From contig JBLINB010000019.1 in NCBI GenBank assembly GCA_047638975.1, positions 1-28,892 on the forward strand: a DNA stretch of 28,892 nt, written 5' to 3'. This stretch comes from JAPKEZ01 sp047638975 (GTDB lineage Bacteria; Planctomycetota; UBA1135). Both the position numbers and the translations under genes were made by a program. Below are positions 15,516 to 24,116 of the stretch, one piece after another; the first letter of the stretch is position 1, and every line of letters begins with the position of its first letter. The notes under the pieces are model-generated. The model had not been told where the DNA came from and searched no databases. It saw only the letters and a program-made list of their open reading frames with translations.

Positions 15516-16765
15516 TACTTAAGAGTCGCTGTCAGGGTTTTATTAACCCCGTTGCGAGAAACAACTAGTGAGACTTCTTCGCCGCGTAGACCGCCTGCAA
15601 GGGCATAACGTAGCGTTTTCATGCTAATAATGTCTTTGCCGTTGACGGTCATCAAAACGTCGCCTACAGCTAAACCCGCTTCAGCAGCGGCGCTATCTTC
15701 TCGCACAGTACTAACTGTTAGAGTGCCTTCTTCGGCGTTTGCACGCACGCCAAGCTTGCCTTTCATTGCTGAACGTTCCATCATTCTGCGCATGTGATCG
15801 CGCATGCGTTGATCAAAGTTGGACGGCATGCCCATGCCACCATAATCAACAAATTCGAGGCTAGAAGCACCGTCAAGTGAAGCGATTACTTTAGTAACTA
15901 AATTAAGTACGCGTACTTCGCCATCGTAATTGATGAGGTCGGCATCATCACTTGGCATGTGGTAATCTTTGTGCACGTTAGTAAAGAAAAACAATGCCGG
16001 AATGCCTGCATGAAAGAAAGAGGTGTTGTCAGACGGTGCCTCACCTTTGTCGTTAAGCTCGAGGTCGAGATCAGAAGCTTCGAAGATGGGGTCAAGCAAA
16101 TCGTGCAACTCTGTTGCTGTGCCGAGTCCGCCGACAAACAAATAATCTTCGTCGAGGCGGCCAATCATGTCGAGGTTAATCATGAACATGATGTTTTCGT
16201 TGCCGAGTACGCCAGATTCAACCAAAGCTTTTGAGCCTAATAGACCGCGCTCTTCAGCAGAGAATGTCATGAAAAGAATAGGGTGCTCGAGTGGGTGAGC
16301 AGCATAGTATTCAGCGAGTTCAAGAACGCCTGAAGTACCCGAGGCATTATCGTCGGCACCATTGTGGATTTCACCGGGGAAGCCCATTGCGCCTGGTCCG
16401 CCAACGCCAGCGTGATCGTGGTGGCCACCGATTGCGATAAAGGAATTAGCGTAGGCTGGGTTTGTACCTTCCAATACAGCTACCACGTTCTTTGCCGTTA
16501 AGCCCAAACGCTTGAGCTCGAAGTCGATTTGGTAGGCGCCATCTTGGTTAGCCAATGGCTTTAGACCAATACGACGAAAGTTAGACTCGACGTAGTTAGC
16601 AGCTTTGTGTCCGCCTTCGCGTCCGGATTCGCGGCCTTCGAGTGCGTCGCTAGCTAAAAATCCGATGTGGGCTTTTAGGTCAATTGCGCGAATATCGCTA
16701 GCAGGTGCAGTCTGTGGTGCTGCCATTTGTGCGGCACCAAGGAGAAGTGTAGTAATGAGTAACAT
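15515..16765 (-). CDS. Secreted M28-family zinc aminopeptidase with C-terminal PDZ domain
   Basis: A 416-residue exported peptidase. A signal peptide is likely (MLLITTLLLGAAQMAAPQTA). The M28 di-zinc site is complete by pattern: GGHHDH with H115, GADDNASG with bridging D138, SAEERGLLGS with base and ligand E171/E172, NLDMIGR with D199, and DYHMPSDD with H269. Residues from about 335 to 416 form a PDZ domain (LGVRANAEEGTLTVSTV, AGLAVGDVLMTVNGKDI, LRGEEVSLVVSRNG), linked by a Met- and Arg-rich segment (about 310-335). M28-plus-PDZ proteins occur in several Gram-negative lineages; the PDZ part probably binds substrate C-termini or a partner. Its stop overlaps the start of the EamA gene, so coupling is likely. 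It acts outside the cytoplasm on peptides. Confidence 0.9.
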   Translation of the reverse strand: MLLITTLLLGAAQMAAPQTAPASDIRAIDLKAHIGFLASDALEGRESGREGGHKAANYVESNFRRIGLKPLANQDGAYQIDFELKRLGLTAKNVVAVLEGTNPAYANSFIAIGGHHDHAGVGGPGAMGFPGEIHNGADDNASGTSGVLELAEYYAAHPLEHPILFMTFSAEERGLLGSKALVESGVLGNENIMFMINLDMIGRLDEDYLFVGGLGTATELHDLLDPIFEASDLDLELNDKGEAPSDNTSFFHAGIPALFFFTNVHKDYHMPSDDADLINYDGEVRVLNLVTKVIASLDGASSLEFVDYGGMGMPSNFDQRMRDHMRRMMERSAMKGKLGVRANAEEGTLTVSTVREDSAAAEAGLAVGDVLMTVNGKDIISMKTLRYALAGGLRGEEVSLVVSRNGVNKTLTATLK

Positions 16766-16825
16766 AGGTGTATCTTGGGTTTAAGTTACCACAGGATACG
16801 CTCAGTGCTCGAGAACCGTTAGCTA

Positions 16826-18808
16826 TTATTCGCTAGTTTGCAAATTGAGCTCTAAATCTTGGCCTACATTAATATAAACAGTCTTCTTGTCCGCTTCGGA
16901 CGGAAAAAGGAATAAGGCATCGTTGGTTGCGGCGGCAGCCAGAATGGTGTAACTTCCGGCGTCTAGGCCAGAGATGCGGTAGCGACCCTTGGTGTCAAGA
17001 GTAACGGCGCGGTGAAAGAAGGAGCCGCCACGAGTGGAGATGGTTACCGTTCCGCCTGCTAATGGCTTACCATCCTTGTCTTTGGCAATGCCTTGGATGC
17101 TACCACCAGCATAAATAGTGATGTTGCCGAGGTCGTTGGTTGAACCGCCAACAGATACCGTTGAAACGAGTCCGCTGAGATGCTCATCATGAGAAATCTC
17201 TAGGCTCAAGCGACCGTCAGGCACATTATTAAGAATAAATTCGCCTTGAGCATTACTGCGAGTTTTAATCATCGGCATGTTGTTTGGGTCACCTAGTGCT
17301 GATCCAAATAAAGTGTTAGTGCTTTCAAGGCTAAAGTCTTGACCGTGTACCGTGATCATCGCGCCGCCTATCGTTTTGCCCACGCCGTCGACGATTATGC
17401 CTTCGATTATGCCGCCAGCTTTGAGGATGATGTCAATGCCGCTAACTTTGGTGCGCCCAACATGAAAACTGGCCGAGTAAGTAGGTGAGTGATTGTCAGC
17501 ACGACCCAACAAAATGTAACTGCCAGGACTGAGGTTGGGCAAGTTAAAGGTGCCGTCGGCATCGCTAAAGCGATAACGTTGGCCCGTCAAACCATACTGC
17601 TGGTTTCCGCGGCGAGTACGTAGTACTTCAATCTGAAAGTCAGTCAACGCTTGACCGTTTAAATCACTCACGCGACCGCTAACCGAACCTTTGACCTGCA
17701 TTACCACTTCTATGTCAGTAGTGCCTGCGCTGACGCGTCCTGAGCGTCCGTTGGTGTAGCCATCGGCTTGTACGGACAAACCGTAGTCTCCTTCTTGAAG
17801 ACCGTATACCGTAAATCGCCCATCTTCATCGGTGATGGCCGAGCCAGTCAAAGTGGGGCGCGGTGAGGTGCGTGCGACATTTACCTTGGCATTAGCAATC
17901 GGCATCTGCTGCTCGTCAAGCACGGTGCCTGCTATAGTGAACTCATCCGACAAGACGACTTTTTGCTCGTCAGGAGCTTTGTTGTTCAGCAACATCAGTG
18001 GCTGGATTTCGACTGTGGCAAAGCCTTCGTAACTGGCGCGTAAAACCCAGATGCCTTCGGCTAATTTGTTTACACCAAACTTGCCCTCGGCGTTGGCAAG
18101 AACGGCAACAATGCGTCCGGCTAAAACATCTTCGGCGCGCATTTCTTCGGCAGTGCCTTTACGGAAAGCGTCGGTAGGTTGCATGCGCAATTCAACGAAA
18201 GCTTCGAGTGGATTGCCGCCACGGTCGCGAACGATGCCTGTGATTTCGTATCCGCTAGATAAAACTATTGGCGCGAGTGTTTGAGTCTCATTGATTAATG
18301 ATGCAAACGGTGCAGCCTGCTTGGGCGCGAAATCTGGATGGTACACCCAAATGTTCATGTTAATGCCAGCTGCTAAACCAACAAATACGAATTCACCGTT
18401 GCGATCGCTAGTCGTTTTGAATCTCTCGCTAGCAGTGTAGCCGCGCATCAGCTCGCCAGGGTTGTAACGCTGGTTGAGCGTTATTGCAGCGCCAGGCACT
18501 GCTTTGCCGTCAGCGTCAATAATCTTGCCAGATACTGCGCTACCCGCTTGGTCAGCAAACATGTCATCAACAACATTACCGCTAAGATCTGTGGTGCGTT
18601 CAATATTAATACGCTCTGGCTCGACATCAGCACCATTAAGTTGTTCGGCCGCGCTAACTTCGGGCTTTGCCCCTGCTTCAGGCACAGTAGCTTCGATTGG
18701 CTGTGGGGCAGCAGGCTCTGAGTTGCCCATAAGCATAAATACAGCAGCAGCAATGGCAAAAATGGCCACCGATACAAGTGCGAGACTATTGGTTTTTCCG
18801 GAATTCAT
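16826..18808 (-). CDS. Membrane-anchored protein with about six carboxypeptidase-regulatory-like repeats
   Basis: A 660-residue protein with one N-terminal hydrophobic segment (about residues 9-27, LALVSVAIFAIAAAVFMLMG), a Pro/Ala/Glu-rich linker and six beta-sandwich repeats of the CarboxypepD_reg type. The repeats are recognisable by AVSGKIIDADGKAVPGAAIT, EITGIVRDRGGNPLEAFVEL, TIAGTVLDEQQMPIANAKV, SVSGRVSDLNGQALTDFQ, IIEGIIVDGVGKTIGGAMI and SIQGIAKDKDGKPLAGGTV. No enzyme domain is seen. It is the first gene of the minus-strand run and is followed 60 bases later by the M28 peptidase. A second, longer relative lies four genes further along. Periplasmic or surface location is inferred; the function is unknown. 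Confidence 0.78.
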   Translation of the reverse strand: MNSGKTNSLALVSVAIFAIAAAVFMLMGNSEPAAPQPIEATVPEAGAKPEVSAAEQLNGADVEPERINIERTTDLSGNVVDDMFADQAGSAVSGKIIDADGKAVPGAAITLNQRYNPGELMRGYTASERFKTTSDRNGEFVFVGLAAGINMNIWVYHPDFAPKQAAPFASLINETQTLAPIVLSSGYEITGIVRDRGGNPLEAFVELRMQPTDAFRKGTAEEMRAEDVLAGRIVAVLANAEGKFGVNKLAEGIWVLRASYEGFATVEIQPLMLLNNKAPDEQKVVLSDEFTIAGTVLDEQQMPIANAKVNVARTSPRPTLTGSAITDEDGRFTVYGLQEGDYGLSVQADGYTNGRSGRVSAGTTDIEVVMQVKGSVSGRVSDLNGQALTDFQIEVLRTRRGNQQYGLTGQRYRFSDADGTFNLPNLSPGSYILLGRADNHSPTYSASFHVGRTKVSGIDIILKAGGIIEGIIVDGVGKTIGGAMITVHGQDFSLESTNTLFGSALGDPNNMPMIKTRSNAQGEFILNNVPDGRLSLEISHDEHLSGLVSTVSVGGSTNDLGNITIYAGGSIQGIAKDKDGKPLAGGTVTISTRGGSFFHRAVTLDTKGRYRISGLDAGSYTILAAAATNDALFLFPSEADKKTVYINVGQDLELNLQTSE

Positions 18809-18877
18809 GATGTTTTTCTTTGAAAGTACAGCTTTGGACGTCGCCGCTAATGCACTTCTTGCTTAATTATCGGCATA

Positions 18878-18906
18878 TTCACAAGATAAGCACCTCCCAA
18901 TATGAT
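18878..18906 (+). promoter_or_regulatory. Sigma70-like promoter of pgi
   Basis: TTCACA (18878-18883) and TATGAT (18901-18906) are each one mismatch from consensus and are separated by exactly 17 bases. The expected transcription start is near 18913, nine bases before the GTG proposed as the pgi start, so the leader would be very short. Confidence 0.6.
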
Positions 18907-18921
18907 ATTTTTTGCAGAATA

Positions 18922-20313
18922 GTGGCACTTCACCTACACCTGACAGGTCTTTTTAGCGAGGGTAATGACTCGCGTTTAACTCTTGACCAAGCACAAGCTT
19001 ATTTGCCGCGGGCGATTGCCGCACGCGAAGCACATCTCGCGGATATCCCCAATTGGCGCAAATTAGGTCATGATAAAGAGCTGTTGGCTGTCTGCCGCGA
19101 GCGTGCGCAACAAGTAAAAGCCGAACTAAATCCCGAGGTGTTTGTGGTGCTTGGTATCGGCGGTTCGGCCTTGGGTAACTCGGCGATACTTGGCGCCCTG
19201 GCGCCGATTTTTCAGGCGACCCACCCCGAGCCCGGCCAGCCAAAGTGTTTTGTGCTCGATAGCGTAGACCCCGATTTGCTTGACGAGTTTTTCGAAACGA
19301 TTGATTTAAAGAAAACGCATATCAATGTTATTTCTAAGTCAGGTGGCACCATCGAAACTTCATCGCAGTTCATGCTGGCGTATTCTTTGATGCTCAAGGC
19401 TTGCGGTAACGATGCCACTGAATGCGCAAAACGTTTTACGATTACCACAGATCCTGTCGGTGGCCATTTCCGAGGTCTCTGCGACAAGTTTGGCTTTGCG
19501 ACTTTGCCCGTTCCGGATGGCGTCGGTGGGCGCTTTTCGGTGCTATCACCGGTAGGCTTGTTTACCAGTGAAATGGCAGGACTAGACACCGAGTCGATGT
19601 TAGCCGGCGCCGCCAGAGTCGCGGATAACTTGCAGAACTGTGCCGCCGAAGACGATCCCGCCTTGTGGTATGCCTTGACTCACGTTTTGTATACCGAGCA
19701 AGGTTTAGATAAGCATGTGCATTTTGCTTATGGCCACCGCTTGCGCTTGCTTGCCGATTGGTATTGCCAGTTGTGGGCCGAATCTCTTGGTAAACGTCAT
19801 AACTTAGACGGCGAAGAAGTAAACGTTGGTCCAACACCATTGAAAGCTGTGGGTCCAGCTGATCAACATTCTCAATCACAACTTTATGTCGAGGGCCCTG
19901 ACGATAAAGTCTACACCATGCTTAAGATTAATAAATTCCGTCGCGAAATCAAATTGCCGATTGTTTTTGAAGACTCGCCAGCATGTTCGCATCTCATCGA
20001 GCGCAGCCTCACCGAATTAATGGAGCAAGAACGCCTCGGCACTGAAGTCGCTTTACGCGAAAGAGGGCGTCCGGTATGTGTCATAGAAATGTGTTCTCTA
20101 GACGCATTCCATCTTGGGCAATACTTTATGTTCTTAGAAATCGCTACGGCTTATGCCGGTGGCATCATGCAAGTAGATCCTTATATTCAACCCGGAGTCG
20201 AAGCTGGCAAGATAGCCGCCTTAGCATTGATGGGCTGCGAAGGGCACGAACAACGCGCCGCTGAAATACAGCAACGCTTTGATAGCGAAGAGGTGTTTAA
20301 GCTTAGTTGTTAG
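18922..20313 (+). CDS. pgi: Glucose-6-phosphate isomerase
   Basis: Interconverts glucose 6-phosphate and fructose 6-phosphate in glycolysis and gluconeogenesis. Numbered from GTG 18922 (463 residues): VVLGIGGSALGN (75-86) and ISKSGGTIETSSQF (137-150) bind the sugar phosphate, and the catalytic residues by pattern are E287 in AESLGK, H316 in GPADQHSQSQ and K430 in QPGVEAGK. The length is that of the short bacterial form (about 430-460). The frame is open upstream to ATG 18820, but those 34 residues look unlike the family and cross the promoter at 18878-18906, so GTG 18922 is preferred; there is no Shine-Dalgarno site. Its 3' end overlaps the PPIase gene on the other strand by 11 bases. Confidence 0.95.
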   Translation: MALHLHLTGLFSEGNDSRLTLDQAQAYLPRAIAAREAHLADIPNWRKLGHDKELLAVCRERAQQVKAELNPEVFVVLGIGGSALGNSAILGALAPIFQATHPEPGQPKCFVLDSVDPDLLDEFFETIDLKKTHINVISKSGGTIETSSQFMLAYSLMLKACGNDATECAKRFTITTDPVGGHFRGLCDKFGFATLPVPDGVGGRFSVLSPVGLFTSEMAGLDTESMLAGAARVADNLQNCAAEDDPALWYALTHVLYTEQGLDKHVHFAYGHRLRLLADWYCQLWAESLGKRHNLDGEEVNVGPTPLKAVGPADQHSQSQLYVEGPDDKVYTMLKINKFRREIKLPIVFEDSPACSHLIERSLTELMEQERLGTEVALRERGRPVCVIEMCSLDAFHLGQYFMFLEIATAYAGGIMQVDPYIQPGVEAGKIAALALMGCEGHEQRAAEIQQRFDSEEVFKLSC

Positions 20314-21670
20314 GCTCTTCGAAGATACTCTTCAACTTGACACTAGCTAAGAAAGTCTGGCGCAAATCACGGTGAGTACCGCGACGTATGGCATTGCGGA
20401 AGTCGACTTCGCTCGGACGCTCACGCATTTCCTTTACCAGAATTAAAGCCATGCCACTTAGTGGTTGAAAAGGATTTGGATCTACAATCTTAATCGGTCC
20501 GTAGATGCCAGTGCTTTCAAGTGAGAAGGCTGCTTCGGCTAATGCTGGAGCCACTCCTTTCTCGTAACGGTGTATCCAGCCTAGCATTCCTGCGCGACGG
20601 CGCGTGCGTTCATCCTCAGAGTAGTCGCCTGCTAAATCATGAAAATCATCTTGGCTTTTGATGCGCCCACGCAATTCGATTAATTCGTCTTTAGCTTCGT
20701 CAAAATCAAGATCAAGCTCGCTTACTTTTTCGTCGGCAGCGCGTAGTAAGATCCATCCGACATTGCGCGTTGCACCATGCTGATTTTCGTATTGCACTTT
20801 TAGCTCGTCACTTAAATCGTCGAAGAAACTCTCTGGCATCACCTGATCGGCAAGTAGGCGCAAATAGCCGGCGACGCGTAATTCATCTGACTCAAGTACA
20901 GATGCGACGTTCATACCTTTGGCTTCGAGCAAACCTTCGTAAGTCGCACCGCCGTAGGCCGGGTTCTCGTTAACACGCTGACGACGCCATTCGACTTCGT
21001 CATTAAGGATGTCATCGGTAAGCGCCAATTTGTTTTTGGCTGCCCACTGTGGCATCGCAACAGTCAATACCATCTGCTCAAGACGATCTTGTAGCTCGGC
21101 ATTCGACATGGTGCGGCGCATCACGCGTCCGAGTTCTTGTTCGCTGACGCGGAAGGGTGGAGCATCGAGTGCCATGCCCGGAGGAGCTAGCTTTGAAAGC
21201 TCAAGCAGTTCGTTGAGCTTTTCGTCGGACCAAATTTCTAATTGCGCTGGAGTCACAGCTTCGAAAACACTTAACCCCAAACTGTTGCGTACCAGTTGTT
21301 CATGCATAATCGAATCGCCAATCAACTTGCGGAATTCGCTCATCTCAATGCCGCGTGAGCTCAATAAAACCTCGACGCTCATACCAGCGGCTTCAATCTC
21401 TTTAGTCGCTAGAGCAATGCGCTCGTCAATTTGCTCGGCAGTGGCGGTTAAGCCAAGATTTGCGGCTTCAATAGAAACAATCTGTAGGCGCAAAATATGC
21501 ACTAAGGCCTCGGCACCACTTTGCTGATAACGGGCATCCGCGCCTAGGTGGCGGTCGAAACGTTCGGCAGTGACTTCTCCGCCGTCAAAAGAGGCGATAA
21601 TCTCTGGGGCAGGAGCTTGCTGGACTGTGGTAACACAGCAGCTCAGGCTAAGGAGTATGGAAACTAGCAT
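20303..21670 (-). CDS. Exported SurA/PpiC-like peptidyl-prolyl isomerase chaperone
   Basis: A 455-residue protein with an N-terminal signal (MLVSILLSLSCCVTTVQ); two adjacent Cys there hint at a lipoprotein, but the lipobox does not fit well. The middle (about 25-290) is helical and holds two SurA-N-like segments. The C-terminal part (about 310-425) resembles a parvulin domain: RNVGWILLRAA, DFHDLAGDYSEDERTRRRAGMLGW, GVAPALAEAAFSLESTGIYGPIKI, GMALILVKE. Parvulin PPIases aid folding of exported and outer-membrane proteins. Start at ATG 21670; a GTG two codons upstream (21676) is possible. A TATATG box about eight bases before the ATG could be a -10. The Clp-type ATPase gene lies about 30 bases upstream on the same strand. 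Confidence 0.8.
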   Translation of the reverse strand: MLVSILLSLSCCVTTVQQAPAPEIIASFDGGEVTAERFDRHLGADARYQQSGAEALVHILRLQIVSIEAANLGLTATAEQIDERIALATKEIEAAGMSVEVLLSSRGIEMSEFRKLIGDSIMHEQLVRNSLGLSVFEAVTPAQLEIWSDEKLNELLELSKLAPPGMALDAPPFRVSEQELGRVMRRTMSNAELQDRLEQMVLTVAMPQWAAKNKLALTDDILNDEVEWRRQRVNENPAYGGATYEGLLEAKGMNVASVLESDELRVAGYLRLLADQVMPESFFDDLSDELKVQYENQHGATRNVGWILLRAADEKVSELDLDFDEAKDELIELRGRIKSQDDFHDLAGDYSEDERTRRRAGMLGWIHRYEKGVAPALAEAAFSLESTGIYGPIKIVDPNPFQPLSGMALILVKEMRERPSEVDFRNAIRRGTHRDLRQTFLASVKLKSIFEEPNN

Positions 21671-21701
21671 GCGCACAGCATATAGCTGCGCTCAGAGTTT
21701 G

Positions 21702-22988
21702 CTAAGCCGCAGACTTGGTTTTGAATTCAACCGCGCCAGCTTTCCAGCCCGCTTTTACTTCAGCGCCATGTGGCATTTTGCCATCTAGAATGGCATTTGA
21801 CAACGGTTCTTCGATCATTCTAGATATCGCACGCCGCACCTCACGTGCGCCATACTCTTCGCTGTAACCGGCGGTCGCAACTGCGCGGCACAATGCTTTC
21901 GTCCACTTTAGAGTGATTTCGGCACCTTGCATGCGTTGCTGTAGCATTTTTAATTGCAATTCAGCAATGCGTAAGCAGTCGTCGGCACTGAGCGAACGGA
22001 AAGTGATAATGCCATCTAAACGATTGAGTAGCTCAGGCTTGAATTTATTGCGTAGAGCTAACTGTGTGATGTCATTAAATTCTGCTTTGGCTAAGCTTTC
22101 GGGCTGTTCAAAACCAAGACGTGAGGTCGCTTGTGCATAATCGGCTGTACCGACATTGGAAGTCATCAAGATTAAGCACTGACTAAAGTCTACAGTCGTA
22201 CCTTTCGAATCGGTAAGTCGGGCATCATCAAGGATTTGTAATAGCATATTGTGTAGTTTCTCATGACCTTTTTCTAATTCGTCAAACAGAACTACGGCGC
22301 GTGGATTTGCTTCGATCTCTGAAGTAAGCATGCCACCTTCGCTGTGCCCAATATATCCTGGAGGGGCGCCAATCAGTTTGGCGGTTTCATGTGCCAGAGC
22401 ATACTCGGAACAATCGATGCGCACCATCTTGCGGCCATCTAGCAAATGGCGAGATACCGATTTGGCCAACTCCGTCTTGCCGGTACCAGTGCGGCCAACT
22501 AACAAGAAGCTGCCAATCGGGCGCTCGGGATCATTAAGTCCAACGGCGGCTTTGCGAATGCTACGGCAAATTTTGTTCACAGCATCATCTTGACCCACTA
22601 GCTCAGCGAGTACGTTTTCCTGTAAATCCTCTGCAAGTTGGCGGAAGCGCAGTTTTTCGCATTCGGTGCTGGCATCTCCTTCTGTCGATACGGGTAGGGC
22701 TACCGAATGAATTTCAAGGCTAGGATTTACGTCTACACATATTTGGTATAGAAGATCTTCTGCAGCCATGGTGTCTTCTGGGTAAACAGCATGCACTTTA
22801 GGCATCACTTCATTCTTTAGGTCGATGATGAAGTTATTTACGATGTATTGGCGGTAGTCGCGGCGCGATGGAGTATTAGCCGTAGCTATTTCTATCTGCG
22901 GCATACTGGCTTCAGCGTTCGCGATGCGAACACGGATGAAACCGTCGATGAGATCGAAGTATTTGTAAACGAGTGATGAGTTTTGCAT
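21702..22988 (-). CDS. Single-ring AAA+ unfoldase of the ClpA/ClpC D2 type with an unknown N-domain
   Basis: A 428-residue cytosolic ATPase, numbered from ATG 22988 (a TTG at 23036 is less likely). Residues 1-100 match nothing I know. From about 125 on it follows the second AAA+ module of ClpA/ClpB/ClpC: LVGQDDAV, Walker A GRTGTGKT (165-172), pore loop GYIG (211-214), Walker B VVLFDELEK (232-240), sensor-1 TSNVG (N278), arginine-finger LLNRLD (R323), sensor-2 GAR (380-382) and the D2-small domain to the end. The Clp N-domain, D1 module and middle domain are all absent. L291-G292-F293 lies where ClpA and ClpC carry the ClpP-docking IGL/VGF loop, so ClpP binding is possible. It precedes a SurA-like gene and is divergent from a kinase gene. 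Confidence 0.85.
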   Translation of the reverse strand: MQNSSLVYKYFDLIDGFIRVRIANAEASMPQIEIATANTPSRRDYRQYIVNNFIIDLKNEVMPKVHAVYPEDTMAAEDLLYQICVDVNPSLEIHSVALPVSTEGDASTECEKLRFRQLAEDLQENVLAELVGQDDAVNKICRSIRKAAVGLNDPERPIGSFLLVGRTGTGKTELAKSVSRHLLDGRKMVRIDCSEYALAHETAKLIGAPPGYIGHSEGGMLTSEIEANPRAVVLFDELEKGHEKLHNMLLQILDDARLTDSKGTTVDFSQCLILMTSNVGTADYAQATSRLGFEQPESLAKAEFNDITQLALRNKFKPELLNRLDGIITFRSLSADDCLRIAELQLKMLQQRMQGAEITLKWTKALCRAVATAGYSEEYGAREVRRAISRMIEEPLSNAILDGKMPHGAEVKAGWKAGAVEFKTKSAA

Positions 22989-23072
22989 GATGTATGGGGG
23001 TTGATCGCTAATTATCTTTCGGCAATATGGGCTCAAGTCCTTTAACGCAAAAAAAATGATTTTTAACTCAAG

Positions 23073-23101
23073 ATGACAGCAGCAAAACGCCGATGTAGAG
23101 T
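23073..23101 (+). promoter_or_regulatory. Possible promoter of the kinase gene
   Basis: ATGACA (23073-23078, one mismatch from the -35 consensus), a 17-base spacer and TAGAGT (23096-23101, two mismatches from -10). The start would fall at about 23108, two bases before the ATG at 23110, again a nearly leaderless message. It lies in the 121-base gap between the divergent AAA+ and kinase genes. Confidence 0.35.
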
Positions 23102-23109
23102 ATTAGCCA

Positions 23110-24114
23110 ATGTTCGAACCCGCCTCCGCCGAAGACCAGCAATTTTTAGCTCTGCTTACATCTCGCGGTTTTTTGTCACGAGATCAAGCGCAACAAGTGC
23201 TAGACGGCAGCGTATCGCAAGGTTTTGACGAGGTTTTAACGGCAATTTCTGGGTTTAGCGCGGCAGATATCGCGCACTTACGCAAGACGCGTGCTATGCG
23301 CGAACCACATATTCCGGGCTATACCATCGAGAAATTGCTAGGTAATGGTGGCACCGCCGAGGTCTATGCCGCCAAACGCGATAAAGATTTTTCACGGGTG
23401 GCGCTGAAAATACTACGTCCTGATTTGTCGCGAAATAAGGTTTCGGCAGCGCAGTTTGTTAAAGAAGCGCAGTTGTTGCAGGCATTAGAGGTGCCGCAAG
23501 TGGTCAAGGGCATGCGTGTGTTTCGGTTTATGCATACTTTGGTGCTCGAAATGGAGCGTGTGGCGGGGCAGACTTTGCTTGAATGGTTAGACCAAGGGCG
23601 TAAATTCTCCGAGACCGAAGCGCTTGACATCATTTGTGAAGTCGCGATTGCTCTCGAAGGTATGCGTGAGCACGGTGTCATCCATCGCGACCTCAAGCCA
23701 GGTAACATCATGCTCGACCGCGAGTTTAATGTTAAATTGATCGACCTTGGTTTTGCCGGCAATGGTTTAGAAGGAGGACATGGCGAAGGCACTACTATGG
23801 GTACCGCCGCTTATTTAGCTCCTGAACAAGCCAAGGGTCAAAACGACCTCGACGGGCGCGCCGACATCTATTCTCTAGGCGTCACTTTGTATCACCTAGT
23901 CTTGGGCGAGCTGCCTTTCGTCGCTTCTAACGATCAAGAACTGCTGCGCATGCAGGTGCTCGATTCTTTGAAGGGCGCTGCGATGAAGAGCGGTAAAGTA
24001 TCGCCGATGGTGCATTACTTCTTAGAGAAGATGATGGCCAAAGATCGTGATGTGCGTTACGCCTCGGCAACTGAGCTCATCGACGACCTCGAGGCACACC
24101 TTAGCGACGACTAA
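23110..24114 (+). CDS. Hanks-type serine/threonine protein kinase with a short N-terminal domain
   Basis: A 334-residue soluble kinase. Residues 1-65 are a helical domain (FLALLTSRGFLSRDQAQQVL, GFDEVLTAISGFSAADIAHL) that reads like two helix-turn-helix repeats; similar N-parts are seen in planctomycete kinases, but I cannot name it. The kinase domain covers about 69-330: P-loop GNGGTAEVY (78-86), ATP lysine K100, alphaC E119, catalytic HRDLKPGN (192-199), DLG (212-214) in place of DFG, APE (237-239) and the D252 of subdomain IX. All catalytic residues are present, so it should be active. There is no transmembrane or sensor domain at the C-terminus, unlike PknB. It is transcribed away from the AAA+ gene and is followed after two bases by the YkgJ-type gene. 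Confidence 0.9.
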   Translation: MFEPASAEDQQFLALLTSRGFLSRDQAQQVLDGSVSQGFDEVLTAISGFSAADIAHLRKTRAMREPHIPGYTIEKLLGNGGTAEVYAAKRDKDFSRVALKILRPDLSRNKVSAAQFVKEAQLLQALEVPQVVKGMRVFRFMHTLVLEMERVAGQTLLEWLDQGRKFSETEALDIICEVAIALEGMREHGVIHRDLKPGNIMLDREFNVKLIDLGFAGNGLEGGHGEGTTMGTAAYLAPEQAKGQNDLDGRADIYSLGVTLYHLVLGELPFVASNDQELLRMQVLDSLKGAAMKSGKVSPMVHYFLEKMMAKDRDVRYASATELIDDLEAHLSDD

Positions 24115-24116
24115 TC

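Noticed and set aside
20286..20321. CGAAGAG and CTCTTCG inverted repeat at the convergent ends of pgi and the PPIase
   Set aside because: The arms are perfect over seven bases but the loop is 22 bases and no T-run follows on either strand, so I do not call it a terminator.
21620..21670. Lipoprotein signal in the PPIase
   Set aside because: Two Cys follow a short hydrophobic stretch, but the residues before each do not fit the usual lipobox, so only a general signal peptide is claimed.
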